The notes beneath the pieces are model-generated. The model did not search any database, was not told the DNA's origin, and worked only from the letters and a program-made list of their open reading frames with translations. Of a stretch of 64,000 nucleotides of DNA, positions 33,330 to 42,138 are shown piece by piece; the first letter of the stretch is position 1; every line of letters begins with the position of its first letter. Origin of the DNA: Bacteroidota bacterium. GTDB taxonomy: Bacteria; Bacteroidota; Bacteroidia; Chitinophagales; Chitinophagaceae. Both the position numbers and the translations under genes were made by a program. Location: positions 22,314 to 86,313 of the forward strand of contig SXXL01000042.1 in the NCBI GenBank assembly GCA_005789565.1. The letters are read 5' to 3'.

Positions 33330-35801
33330 TCACTCGATCAGCGATAGATTTTTGAGGGATAGTCCGCTGCCGGGCTGACGAAGTACGATCCGAATCCGGT
33401 CGATCTTCTTCGCTTCTTCCCAAAATTTCCATACAGTAGTAGGATCTTGTCCTTCTGTCTCGGCATAGATCGGTCTTTGATCCTTCACCGACCTTAGCTC
33501 CACGCCATAGCGCATGGGGATGGTGCCGATCCTGATTTCGCGGTGATAAAGCTCGATCGCAGCGACCAGACTGCCCTCCGGTACAATGGATTTTGTCGTG
33601 GCTTGAAAGGAGAGTCCGCTAACAGCCATTTCCCGGTCGAGGATCAAACTTTCCCCATCGAATGAATCTTGTTCGGATTTGGCAGTGATATCGGTAAAGG
33701 TCATCGAATCGATCAGCCGATATCCGGCCCGAGAAGTGATGGGTTTTGATTGACCATAAAATCGTCTAGTCCATTCCCGAATGGGGTCGTAGGGGAGTTG
33801 ATCAGGCAGCTCTTTTCTTCCGCTCCAGGCATAATCGAGCGCGAGGATGTAGGCACCGAACTGCTCGATGTTGATCAACATATTTTTTTCACTGCTTTCA
33901 AAATCGGCCCAGGTCGTTTGCAAGACACCTGTATTTTCTTCGATGGCCGCTTTCACAAATCCGTGTACGTTATTGGGCCCGAGCCAGGGAGAAGCCAGCG
34001 GAATATTTTGATTTTGTTTCCAGATGTGCAGACTCTTTTTGTAAACCGACGGATCGGGATTATTCAGATAATGCCAATCGGCTACATAGGTACCGGCGGG
34101 AATGGCCTCCCGAATCATTTTTGCCCGTGCCGGATTGATACCGTTGCAGGCATCGGGACCTTCTCCCGGGGCCAGTCCCATATCTCCCCAGATCATCAAT
34201 TTCTTATTGTTTGATTTGGCATAGCGATCCAAAAAAGATAATTGATTGCGAAAGAGCGATACTTCTTTATCCCTTGGCAGATTAAATCCGATCATACCGA
34301 TCTCATCGAATCCTACATGCAGGGTAGAGGGCTGCAACAGATCGATCGCCTCATTCCAGATCGTTTGAATGGCTTCTTTTGCTGCGGGCAGATCCGTATT
34401 CAGGGTATACGGGTAATCGGGGTTGATGGCCAGCCGCCGGGTGGATTTTGGTTTAAAGAACCACTCCATATGTCCCAAGCTCTGAATGAGGGGGATCGGT
34501 TCCACTCGGTTTTTTCGAAGCAGCTCAAATTCTTTTTTCAGGTCGAGCAGCGATACTGAAATCGGGTTGTGGATCTCCGGAAAGGCACTCCACCGGGCTT
34601 GCTCACATTGGATCACCGCCTTGTTCATTTTCAGAGGGAGCAAGATGCGCTCATACATTCGCGTGTGAAACTCGAGCGCGGTGGGACCGGTGAACATATG
34701 AATCCCTCTCCAATCAGATTTGGGTCGGTCCGAGATACGCATGCAGGGGATCTGTAATCTGCCATTGGCCCACTCCGTTGCCTGCGCCAGGGTTTGCAGC
34801 GCGTATTGAAGGGCTGTATCCGTGCTACTTTCAATGCGGATGCCATCCGTGGAAACCTCGATCCGGTATTCCTGTGTATTCAATGCAGGATTTTGTAGGA
34901 CCTGAATTCGAGGGTGGTGCTGATCACTCAATTGCCACTGCAGGGACAGCAGCGATCGGAAAGCCGATTCGACCGAATCCGGGGGATTGATTTGGGTGAG
35001 GGGGATCGTGTGAAATCCGCCAGTTGTTTTCACTTCGGCAGGAAGAGGCAGAATCGTTTTATTCAGGGCGCTGGGAACCCAGCCATGTTCGTTTCTAACG
35101 GGACGAACATATTTAATACCCGTACGAGTGTCCGATTGCGGAGGCGTGTCGATTGTTTCAACTTGAAATGCACGTTGGAGCCGTTGCTGTGCGTCCACCT
35201 GGATCTTATCCTCGTAAAACTCTATGTATTGATTTCGGGCGCTGTAATCGGTGGGGGCAGGATTGGCATTGTCTGAGATCTTGATCTTGAAGGGAACTGG
35301 GCTGGTAAATACAAAGCTGCCAAAGGGAGTTTGTGCAACGAGTTTGTTACCGATGAATTTTTCGAGTGCTTGGATGGTTCTGCCGGATGCATCTTTCCAT
35401 CGAGCTTCCCGGAAATAAGGTTTCCAGAGGCGGACAAAGGTGATCTCGGCCAGTCCCGTATCGGTTCGATTCCACTTACAATCGATTCGAGCTTCGATCT
35501 TTCTTTCCGTTTGTTTCATCCGAAAAGAACCGAACACGGCGGTGTTTTGGCTTCCCAGGATCAATTCGGTATCGTGGGGGGCGTGGTTGACCTCATCTTG
35601 CTCCCACCAAGTGAAATAATAATGATGTTGTTTTCGATCGGACGTAAAAAAATTGATCTCCGATCCCATGCCCCAAGTTAATTCGGCCGTTTCCAGAAAC
35701 AAACCTTTCTTAGGAATGAGCTTGGCCTGCGTTTGTGCCTGTAAGGTTGTACTGAGCAGCCAACCGAATAGGAAGAGCCAAGATCTTTTACTCAGAAACA
35801 T
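33330..35801 (-). CDS. Exported glycoside hydrolase family 20-like (beta-N-acetylhexosaminidase type)
   Basis: 823 residues with signal peptide SWLFLFGWLLSTTLQAQ. The first 240 residues are a beta-rich domain of unknown role. A GH20b-type alpha/beta domain follows (TQEYRIEVSTDGIRIESS...ALQYALQTLAQ), then the catalytic barrel from SDWRGIHMF. The GH20 acid pair is present as Asp499-Glu500 in LHVGFDEIG. GH20 enzymes remove terminal GlcNAc or GalNAc by substrate-assisted catalysis. A C-terminal domain of about 150 residues ends the protein. Its start overlaps the upstream GH92 gene by 14 bp. A CTGATC-actc-GATCAG hairpin (33326-33341) spans the stop. Confidence 0.8.
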   Translation of the reverse strand: MFLSKRSWLFLFGWLLSTTLQAQTQAKLIPKKGLFLETAELTWGMGSEINFFTSDRKQHHYYFTWWEQDEVNHAPHDTELILGSQNTAVFGSFRMKQTERKIEARIDCKWNRTDTGLAEITFVRLWKPYFREARWKDASGRTIQALEKFIGNKLVAQTPFGSFVFTSPVPFKIKISDNANPAPTDYSARNQYIEFYEDKIQVDAQQRLQRAFQVETIDTPPQSDTRTGIKYVRPVRNEHGWVPSALNKTILPLPAEVKTTGGFHTIPLTQINPPDSVESAFRSLLSLQWQLSDQHHPRIQVLQNPALNTQEYRIEVSTDGIRIESSTDTALQYALQTLAQATEWANGRLQIPCMRISDRPKSDWRGIHMFTGPTALEFHTRMYERILLPLKMNKAVIQCEQARWSAFPEIHNPISVSLLDLKKEFELLRKNRVEPIPLIQSLGHMEWFFKPKSTRRLAINPDYPYTLNTDLPAAKEAIQTIWNEAIDLLQPSTLHVGFDEIGMIGFNLPRDKEVSLFRNQLSFLDRYAKSNNKKLMIWGDMGLAPGEGPDACNGINPARAKMIREAIPAGTYVADWHYLNNPDPSVYKKSLHIWKQNQNIPLASPWLGPNNVHGFVKAAIEENTGVLQTTWADFESSEKNMLINIEQFGAYILALDYAWSGRKELPDQLPYDPIREWTRRFYGQSKPITSRAGYRLIDSMTFTDITAKSEQDSFDGESLILDREMAVSGLSFQATTKSIVPEGSLVAAIELYHREIRIGTIPMRYGVELRSVKDQRPIYAETEGQDPTTVWKFWEEAKKIDRIRIVLRQPGSGLSLKNLSLIE

Positions 35802-37950
35802 AATAGGTGAGGGTTCCGCCTTTTAGCAATTCGGCATGTTGAATGGATCGTACCGGGATGGATCGACCATTCCACTCCACGCGGGTGATCTGGGAAGGGC
35901 CCTGTTTTTTTTCTTTTTTTACTTCGAACTGAAGTGTTTTGTTAGCGGGCAATTGAAGGGTTGCTTTTTTGATTAGGGGGAATCCAAACAGGTATTCTCC
36001 ACCACAGGGATTCATGGGGTAAAGTCCCAGACTACTCCAGAGATACCAGGCACTCATTTGTCCGCAGTCGTCGTTGCCGCTGAGTCCGTCCGGACCATTC
36101 TTATAAATACTGTCGGCTACTACTCGAAGCCATTTAGCGGCTTTTTCGGGTTGACCGAGGGCGGTGTACATATAGATGATATGGTGACTGGGTTCGTTGC
36201 CGTGGGCGTATTGTCCGATCAGTCCCGTTACATCAATAGAAACATTTTCTCCGTGCAACTCGGAGGGTGCTGTAAACAGTTCATCCAATTTGGCTACGAG
36301 TTTTTCTTTTCCGCCATACAATGCGGCGAGTGAATCAACGGCGTGGGGGACGAAGAAGCTGTGTTGCCAGGCGGTGCCTTCGATGTATTGTCCGTCGAAA
36401 CCATGTTCCGACAGCAGTGGATCGAAGGGTTCGATAAAACTTCCATCGGTTTTTCGGGCTCGCATGAATCCGGAATTGGCATCAAACAGTTTGGCGTAGC
36501 TGCCAGCGCGTTGGGTAAAGAGTTTGTGATCTTCCTTCTTCCCGAGCTTTTTGGCTACCTGTGCGATGCACCAGTCGTCGAACGCGTACTCCAATGTCAT
36601 GGTCACGCTCCAACCGTGTTTGTCCTGCGGAACGTATCCGTATTGGATATAAGCGGGCGTGCCTCGTTGTTTTTGGAAAGCAGAAGTACGCATCGCATCG
36701 TAAGCTTTTTCGTAATCGAATCCTTTAACGTCTTTCAAAATGGCATCGGCGAGGATAGGAATGCTGTGGTAGCCGGTCATGGTGTTGGCCTCCCAGGTGC
36801 TGATATCCCACACGGGAAGCAGGCCATCGTCTTCGTATCGTTGGAGTAGGCTGTTGAGCAGATCGGGCAGTCGTTCGGGTTGTGTCAGCGTAAACAGTGG
36901 TGAAAGGGCGCGGAACACATCCCATTGAGAGAAGATGGTGTATTTGGCTTTTCCTTTTTGGAAGGTTTTCTTTTTATTATCCCAGGTTTGATACGCGCCG
37001 TCACGATCGCTGTGGATCACGGGGGCCAGACAGGTTCGGTAGAGCGCGGTGTAGAAGCGGGTGGCGAAGGATTTGTCGGTCGTGTCGATCCGGATCTTTT
37101 GTAGTTCTTTTTCCCAGGTGGCCTCGGCGATGTTTTGTACTTGGTTGAACGATGTGGGTCGACCAGGGGCATTCAATTCCTGCAGCGCTTTTTCGGTGCT
37201 GACGGAGCTGAGGGTAACTTGTACGCCCAGTTTCGGAGCTTGTTTGAATTGTAGAAGAACTTTTGTGAGCGGACCAAAGGCCTGATCGTTCGTATGAACG
37301 GAATCATCTATGAATCGGTGGTAGGTGATGGGTTGGGAGAAGCGGGCGGCGAAATAAACTTTTTGTCCCTTTGCCCAACCGGTGCTGTAGCGATAGCCAA
37401 CGATGGTATGCGCATCGATGCGTTGCAACATACCGGCGGTGGATTTATCCCAGTTGATCGCGAAGCCCAAGTCGAAGCGCAGCCAGCCTTCCTTACCGGG
37501 GAAGTTGTATCGGTGGTGACCGGTACGTGTATCGGCGGTGAGTTCGCAGTTGATGCCGTTATTTAATTTGACCGAGTAGTAACCCGGACTGGCTTTTTCA
37601 TTTTGGTGATTGAAGGGCAGCAGGATTTTAGGCTTTGATACTTCTGTAGTATCTGTGAGAGGGAGAACGGAGATGTCGCACCAATCTCCGATGCCGGTGC
37701 CGCTGAGGTGGGTGTGACTGAATCCGGCGATGGTGTTGCTGGAGTAGTGATAGCCGCTGCACCAGTCCCAACCCTCTGCGCCGTTATCGGGACTGAGTTG
37801 CACCATACCGAAGGGGACGGTAGCGCCGGGATAGACATGTCCGTGTCCGCCTGTGCCCAGAAACGGATCGACCAGACGTGTCAGTTTTTGGGCAGGAAGA
37901 AAATGCGTGATACTGAGCAGCAGCAGCATTCCGGTGAAACGGCGCATCAT
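35788..37950 (-). CDS. Glycoside hydrolase family 92 (exo-alpha-mannosidase type)
   Basis: 720 residues, exported (MLLLLSITHFLPAQ). GH92 blocks are all visible: VDPFLGTGGHGHVYPGATVP, FGMVQLSPDN, GFSHTHLSGTGIGDW, and near the end GLSGNDDCGQMSAWYLWSSLG with Asp627 and Asp628. A candidate general acid Glu524 lies in YIEGTAWQHSFF. GH92 enzymes are calcium-dependent inverting exo-mannosidases; one studied branch acts on mannosyl-phosphate and carries Gln instead of the acid Glu, so retention of Glu here favours an ordinary glycosidase. It lies three bases downstream of the GHL10 stop on the same strand. Confidence 0.95.
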   Translation of the reverse strand: MMRRFTGMLLLLSITHFLPAQKLTRLVDPFLGTGGHGHVYPGATVPFGMVQLSPDNGAEGWDWCSGYHYSSNTIAGFSHTHLSGTGIGDWCDISVLPLTDTTEVSKPKILLPFNHQNEKASPGYYSVKLNNGINCELTADTRTGHHRYNFPGKEGWLRFDLGFAINWDKSTAGMLQRIDAHTIVGYRYSTGWAKGQKVYFAARFSQPITYHRFIDDSVHTNDQAFGPLTKVLLQFKQAPKLGVQVTLSSVSTEKALQELNAPGRPTSFNQVQNIAEATWEKELQKIRIDTTDKSFATRFYTALYRTCLAPVIHSDRDGAYQTWDNKKKTFQKGKAKYTIFSQWDVFRALSPLFTLTQPERLPDLLNSLLQRYEDDGLLPVWDISTWEANTMTGYHSIPILADAILKDVKGFDYEKAYDAMRTSAFQKQRGTPAYIQYGYVPQDKHGWSVTMTLEYAFDDWCIAQVAKKLGKKEDHKLFTQRAGSYAKLFDANSGFMRARKTDGSFIEPFDPLLSEHGFDGQYIEGTAWQHSFFVPHAVDSLAALYGGKEKLVAKLDELFTAPSELHGENVSIDVTGLIGQYAHGNEPSHHIIYMYTALGQPEKAAKWLRVVADSIYKNGPDGLSGNDDCGQMSAWYLWSSLGLYPMNPCGGEYLFGFPLIKKATLQLPANKTLQFEVKKEKKQGPSQITRVEWNGRSIPVRSIQHAELLKGGTLTYYVSE

Positions 37951-37953
37951 GTT

Positions 37954-39132
37954 TTATTTAATGAAGGGGTATTGTCCGCTGAACCAAGGGGCGGTCGGCG
38001 GAATTCCTTCGTAGAAAAAGAATGATTCGCCTTTGAAACCTTTGTTCCGGTTTGCCTGGATCATTTGGGTCAGAAATGCGGTGGTAGCCACATAGGTGCC
38101 GGATCGCAACAATACGCCCGGATACAGCGGCACATTGGGATTGCGGTGATAGGTTTTTTGTTGGGACAGCGTTGCATCGTAGGCGTTGATGTCGTAACGG
38201 TAGCATTGTGGCAGGATGGCATCGACATAGCTGCTGTCGACCCAAGTGGGCCAGTCCTGTAAGTATTCGTTCAATCCCCACGGATAGGGACTGGGAGAAA
38301 CGGTGAGTTGTATGGCTGGTTTGATCGCTTTTATTTCCGTGCGCAATCGTTTCAGAAAGGCGTTCAATTTTTTGGCGCGCCAGTTCAGCCAGGTGGCATC
38401 GGTAGCGCTGGGTGGGGGAGATGCGCCGTTGTTTTCGGAGGCATAGAGGGCGGTGGTATAGGTGTCGTAGCTGCCGGTGGTGGGCATGGCGGGCAATCGG
38501 TCGTCGCCTTGTACACCATCTACGTCGTATCGGGTCACCACTTCTTTAAACAGGTCGATCATGAATTGTTGTACCTCGGGGTGAATGGGATTCAGCCAGT
38601 CAAATCCGTTTTTGACCACGAGTGCTCCATTGAAGTCTCTGGCAGCCCAGTGGGGTTTGGCGGCTACGATGGGTCCGCCATTAGCGGAATACGAAGAGGA
38701 GAATCCATACTCAAACCAAGCATGCACTTTGAGTCCCTTCGCGTGTCCTTCTTCCACGCATTCCTGCAACGGATCGCGTCCTTCATACCGTTCCAGGATG
38801 GGTTTGCCGATCAGGTTGTTCATCACCGTGCTCGGATACATGGTGCGGGCATTATTATATACCACGATGAACAGGTGATTGATGCCGGCCGCTTTGCATT
38901 GGGTGACCATCTGCTGGATGTTGTTGCGGCTGTCCAGCGCCGTACTCGCGGTGGTTGTGACCCAAACACCTCGAAGGGCGTTGGGATCCCAAACTGGCGT
39001 GGTATTGCCTCCTCCTCCTCCGTTTCCACCTCCACCACTACCGCCACCGCCGTTATTTTTATTACAGCTGAGCAGGGAAAGTGCGACCAGCAAGCCGGCC
39101 AAGGTCCGAGAAATGAAGGGGGAAAATGTCAT
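37954..39132 (-). CDS. GHL10-type glycoside hydrolase, surface lipoprotein with Gly-rich linker
   Basis: 392 residues. A signal peptide ends in a lipobox (LSLLSC, followed by NKNN), and then a run of mostly Gly residues serves as a tether. The catalytic domain of the family-10-like hydrolases (GHL10, DUF187-related) starts RGVWVTTTASTALDSR and includes LFIVVYNNARTMYPS, GLKVHAWFEYGFS, YDVDGVQGDDRLPAMP and DAILPQCYRYD. The conserved acidic residues in GVQGDDR are likely catalytic, by family analogy. It has a close paralogue at 42135-43220. First gene of the minus-strand GHL10-GH92-GH20 operon. Confidence 0.88.
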   Translation of the reverse strand: MTFSPFISRTLAGLLVALSLLSCNKNNGGGGSGGGGNGGGGGNTTPVWDPNALRGVWVTTTASTALDSRNNIQQMVTQCKAAGINHLFIVVYNNARTMYPSTVMNNLIGKPILERYEGRDPLQECVEEGHAKGLKVHAWFEYGFSSSYSANGGPIVAAKPHWAARDFNGALVVKNGFDWLNPIHPEVQQFMIDLFKEVVTRYDVDGVQGDDRLPAMPTTGSYDTYTTALYASENNGASPPPSATDATWLNWRAKKLNAFLKRLRTEIKAIKPAIQLTVSPSPYPWGLNEYLQDWPTWVDSSYVDAILPQCYRYDINAYDATLSQQKTYHRNPNVPLYPGVLLRSGTYVATTAFLTQMIQANRNKGFKGESFFFYEGIPPTAPWFSGQYPFIK

Positions 39133-39250
39133 AGCGAAGCAACTGCGAACTTAATTAAAAATATGGGGTGATTTCCAAGGGTTATTAATTATTTTTATTA
39201 ACTTCCAAATTCTCTATTTCTTTAAAAATCAACTGCTTGCCTTGAACAAT

Positions 39251-40525
39251 ATGAAACCTGCTAGCTCTCCGTTGAGGTGGGTGCCCACGACTTGGTTTGC
39301 GATGGGATTGCCGAATGTGATGTTGAGTGGTACGGCCTTGGCTGTTTTGTATAAAAACCTTGGGTATTCCGATGGCCAGATCGCTTTTTGGACGGGGGTG
39401 ATCGTGTTGCCTTGGAGTTTTAAGCCGTTGTGGGGACCGTTTCTGGAGATGTTCCGTTCGCGGCGTTTTTATATTTATGCCACGCAGTTGTTGGCCGGTA
39501 TTTGTTTTGGATTGGCGGCGTTGAGCTTATATACGGATCATTTTTTCCCGCTGTCGATTCTCTTCTTTTTTTTGCTGGCCTTTATGGGTGCCACGCAGGA
39601 TATGGCGGCGGATGGCATGTACTTGGCAGAACTTAGTGCACCGGAGCAGGCCCGGTGGGTGGGTTGGCAGGGTACCTTCTACAATGTTTCCAAGGTGTTT
39701 TCGAATGGGGGGATGGTTTTTCTCGCGGGCAGTTTGGTGGCGGCCATGGGAAATGTGCGGGGTTGGTCGGTCGTACTGGGACTATACGCGTTGGTCATGT
39801 TTTTAGTTGGACTTTACAGCACCCGGGTTTTGCCTCGTACGGAAGGCGAGCGTTCCGTTAAAACGGGTGCGGAGGTATGGGAAACGTTGGTGGATGTGAT
39901 CCGGAGTTTCTTTCAGAAGCAGGCGGTTTGGGGCGGCATCGCGTTTATCACCTTGTATCGTTTTGCCGAGGGGCAGGCGATGAAGATCACACCGCTTTTC
40001 TTTTTAGCGGATCGAGCGAAGGGCGGATTGGGATTGAGTGAGGCACAGGTGGGGTTGCTGACAGGAATCTATGGTACGATCGCTTTCATTGCCGGTTCTT
40101 TATTGGCCGGTTACCTGGTGTCGAATAAAGGGCTGACTCGTCGCATGCTGCTGACGCTTTGTGCGTTCTTCAATCTGCCGTTCGCGGTGTATGCCTATCT
40201 CGCTTGGTTTTTACCGACGGACATGCTCACCATTTCGGTTGCCATATCGGTCGAGTATTTTGGATACGGTTTCGGGTTCATCGGTATCATTTTGTTCATC
40301 ATGCAGCAGCTGGCACCGGGTAAGTATCCGTTGGCGCATTATGCGTTTGGGAGTGCCATTACCTATTTGGGCTTTACCGCGGCCTCGATGATCAGCGGTT
40401 ACATCAGCGATCGGTATGGCTATTCCAATTTCTTTATTTGGATATTGATCTCAACCATCCCCGCCTTTATCGTAACGGCTCTTGTACCTTTGCATCAGCC
40501 CGTCGTAAAAGAAACTTCTAACTAA
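39251..40525 (+). CDS. MFS transporter, AmpG-like
   Basis: About 424 residues with 12 predicted helices. The opening WFAMGLPNVMLSGTALAVLYKNLGYSDGQIAF and the block FLLAFMGATQDMAADGMYL resemble the AmpG/PAT group, which imports muropeptides or other sugar-containing solutes with protons. In this locus it is the likely inner-membrane importer of the final oligosaccharide or sugar. I start at ATG 39251; the TTG three codons earlier is less likely. First gene of a five-gene plus-strand operon whose members abut or overlap. Confidence 0.85.
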   Translation: MKPASSPLRWVPTTWFAMGLPNVMLSGTALAVLYKNLGYSDGQIAFWTGVIVLPWSFKPLWGPFLEMFRSRRFYIYATQLLAGICFGLAALSLYTDHFFPLSILFFFLLAFMGATQDMAADGMYLAELSAPEQARWVGWQGTFYNVSKVFSNGGMVFLAGSLVAAMGNVRGWSVVLGLYALVMFLVGLYSTRVLPRTEGERSVKTGAEVWETLVDVIRSFFQKQAVWGGIAFITLYRFAEGQAMKITPLFFLADRAKGGLGLSEAQVGLLTGIYGTIAFIAGSLLAGYLVSNKGLTRRMLLTLCAFFNLPFAVYAYLAWFLPTDMLTISVAISVEYFGYGFGFIGIILFIMQQLAPGKYPLAHYAFGSAITYLGFTAASMISGYISDRYGYSNFFIWILISTIPAFIVTALVPLHQPVVKETSN

Positions 40526-41203
40526 ATGATCCGTGCACGATTTTATTGGCTCGTTGTATGTGTGGGCTTCAGTCTGTTGGGACAGGCCCAGGGCTGGGAT
40601 TCCAGTTATCGTTCTACCTATTACGATCAAAAACTGACCCTGTTCCGCTTGTTGCCGGATACGGAGGGGGAGATCATTTTTTTAGGAAACAGTATAACTG
40701 ATATTGGCGAGTGGGCCGAGATCTGGCAAAATCCCCGCGTGAAGAATCGGGGTATCAGTGGTGATATCACGTTTGGTGTGTTGGCCCGATTGGATGAGGT
40801 CTTATCGGCTCGTCCGGCTAAGATCTTCGTGATGATCGGGGTCAACGACATTGCCCGGAACATTCCCGATTCGGTCATTCTGCATAATTATCGCCGGATC
40901 ATCGAGCAGGTGCAACGGTTTTCTCCTCAAACCCGAATCATTTTTCAGTCGGTGCTGCCGACCAATGATGAATTCAAACCCTTCAAGAATCATTACGGGA
41001 AGGACGATCACATTCGTTCAGTAAATGCCGGTCTTCGAAGCCTTTGTGAGGAATCGAAGGTTGACTACATCGATCTTTATTCCCGTTTTTTGGATGCGTC
41101 GGGCAAGCTGGATAAGCGATATACGAATGACGGACTGCACCTGAACGGGGCGGGCTATATGCATTGGAAAGCACTTTTGATCGAACAAAAACTCATGCCG
41201 TAA
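40526..41203 (+). CDS. SGNH/GDSL-type hydrolase, exported
   Basis: 225 residues with signal peptide (YWLVVCVGFSLLGQAQG). The four SGNH blocks are present: FLGNSITD with Ser56, RGISGD (Gly), GVNDIA (Asn) and DGLHLNGAGY (Asp/His). Such enzymes usually remove acyl or acetyl esters from sugars. It starts directly after the MFS stop (TAA then ATG) and its TAA overlaps the next ATG (TAATG at 41201-41205), so all three are probably translated as a unit. Confidence 0.9.
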   Translation: MIRARFYWLVVCVGFSLLGQAQGWDSSYRSTYYDQKLTLFRLLPDTEGEIIFLGNSITDIGEWAEIWQNPRVKNRGISGDITFGVLARLDEVLSARPAKIFVMIGVNDIARNIPDSVILHNYRRIIEQVQRFSPQTRIIFQSVLPTNDEFKPFKNHYGKDDHIRSVNAGLRSLCEESKVDYIDLYSRFLDASGKLDKRYTNDGLHLNGAGYMHWKALLIEQKLMP

Positions 41204-42138
41204 TGCGCATCACGGGTACGTTCATTGACGAGATCAGTCACGACATTCCCCATCAAAACTGGGGGGCTGCCGAATGGGCTCGTGATTTTCAGCACATGAA
41301 AGCGGCGGGGATCGATACCGTGATCGTGATCCGTTCGGGGTATCGTCGGTTCATCACCTATCCGTCCGATTACCTGATGAAGGAGCTGGGTTGTTATGCG
41401 CCACCGGCAGACCTGATCGAGTTGTTCCTGACGCTGGCCGACAAGCACCAGATGAATTTTTATTTTGGATTGTACGACAGTGGTCGGTATTGGGATACTG
41501 GCAATATGCAGCACGAGATCGATGCCAATCGATTTGTGATCGATGAGGTCTGGAAAAAATACGGCCATCATCCATCCTTTCGGGGCTGGTATTTGTCGAT
41601 GGAGATCAGCCGGAAGACCAAAGGGGCTACCGAAGCATTTCATACGTTGGGGAAGCAGTGCAAGGAGGTAAGTGGCGGACTTCCCACGTTCATCTCTCCC
41701 TGGATCGACGGGAAGAAAGCCGTGATGGCGGCACAGTCAGCGCTCACCAAGACCGATGCGGTTTCCTTGCAGGAGCATGAGCGGGAATGGGACGAGCTTT
41801 TTGCGGGGATGCAAGGCGTGGTGGATGCCGTGGCCTTTCAGGATGGGCATATTGATTTTCATGAGCTGGAAGATTTCTTCAGGATCAATAAGAAACTGGC
41901 GAATAAATATGGAATGCAGTGTTGGACCAATGCGGAATCTTTCGATCGCGACATGCCCATTAAATTTTTACCCATCAAATTCGAAAAGTTACGGTTGAAG
42001 TTGGAGGCGGCCCGGCGCGCCGGATACGACAAGGCGATCACGTTTGAATTCTCTCATTTCATGAGTCCGCAATCGATGTATCCCTCTGCTCATCATCTCT
42101 ACAACCGATATTTGGAGTACGTTAATCAATTTTCATGA
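41203..42138 (+). CDS. DUF4434 family protein (barrel-fold glycosidase-like), no export signal
   Basis: About 311 residues starting MRITGTFIDEISHDIPHQNW, the hallmark opening of DUF4434. Further blocks include FYFGLYDSGRYWD, FRGWYLSMEI and the late FEFSHFMSP. The family is predicted to form a TIM-barrel related to glycoside hydrolases; activity is not established to my knowledge. No signal peptide is seen, so it would work in the cytoplasm, unlike the hydrolases around it. I reject a longer reading from 41164 because the ATG at 41203 is coupled to the SGNH stop. It overlaps the next gene by 4 bp. Confidence 0.85.
   Translation: MRITGTFIDEISHDIPHQNWGAAEWARDFQHMKAAGIDTVIVIRSGYRRFITYPSDYLMKELGCYAPPADLIELFLTLADKHQMNFYFGLYDSGRYWDTGNMQHEIDANRFVIDEVWKKYGHHPSFRGWYLSMEISRKTKGATEAFHTLGKQCKEVSGGLPTFISPWIDGKKAVMAAQSALTKTDAVSLQEHEREWDELFAGMQGVVDAVAFQDGHIDFHELEDFFRINKKLANKYGMQCWTNAESFDRDMPIKFLPIKFEKLRLKLEAARRAGYDKAITFEFSHFMSPQSMYPSAHHLYNRYLEYVNQFS

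Noticed and set aside
33326..33341. Hairpin CTGATC-actc-GATCAG at the GH20 stop as a terminator
   Set aside because: Only six base pairs and no T-run on the minus strand, so termination cannot be claimed.
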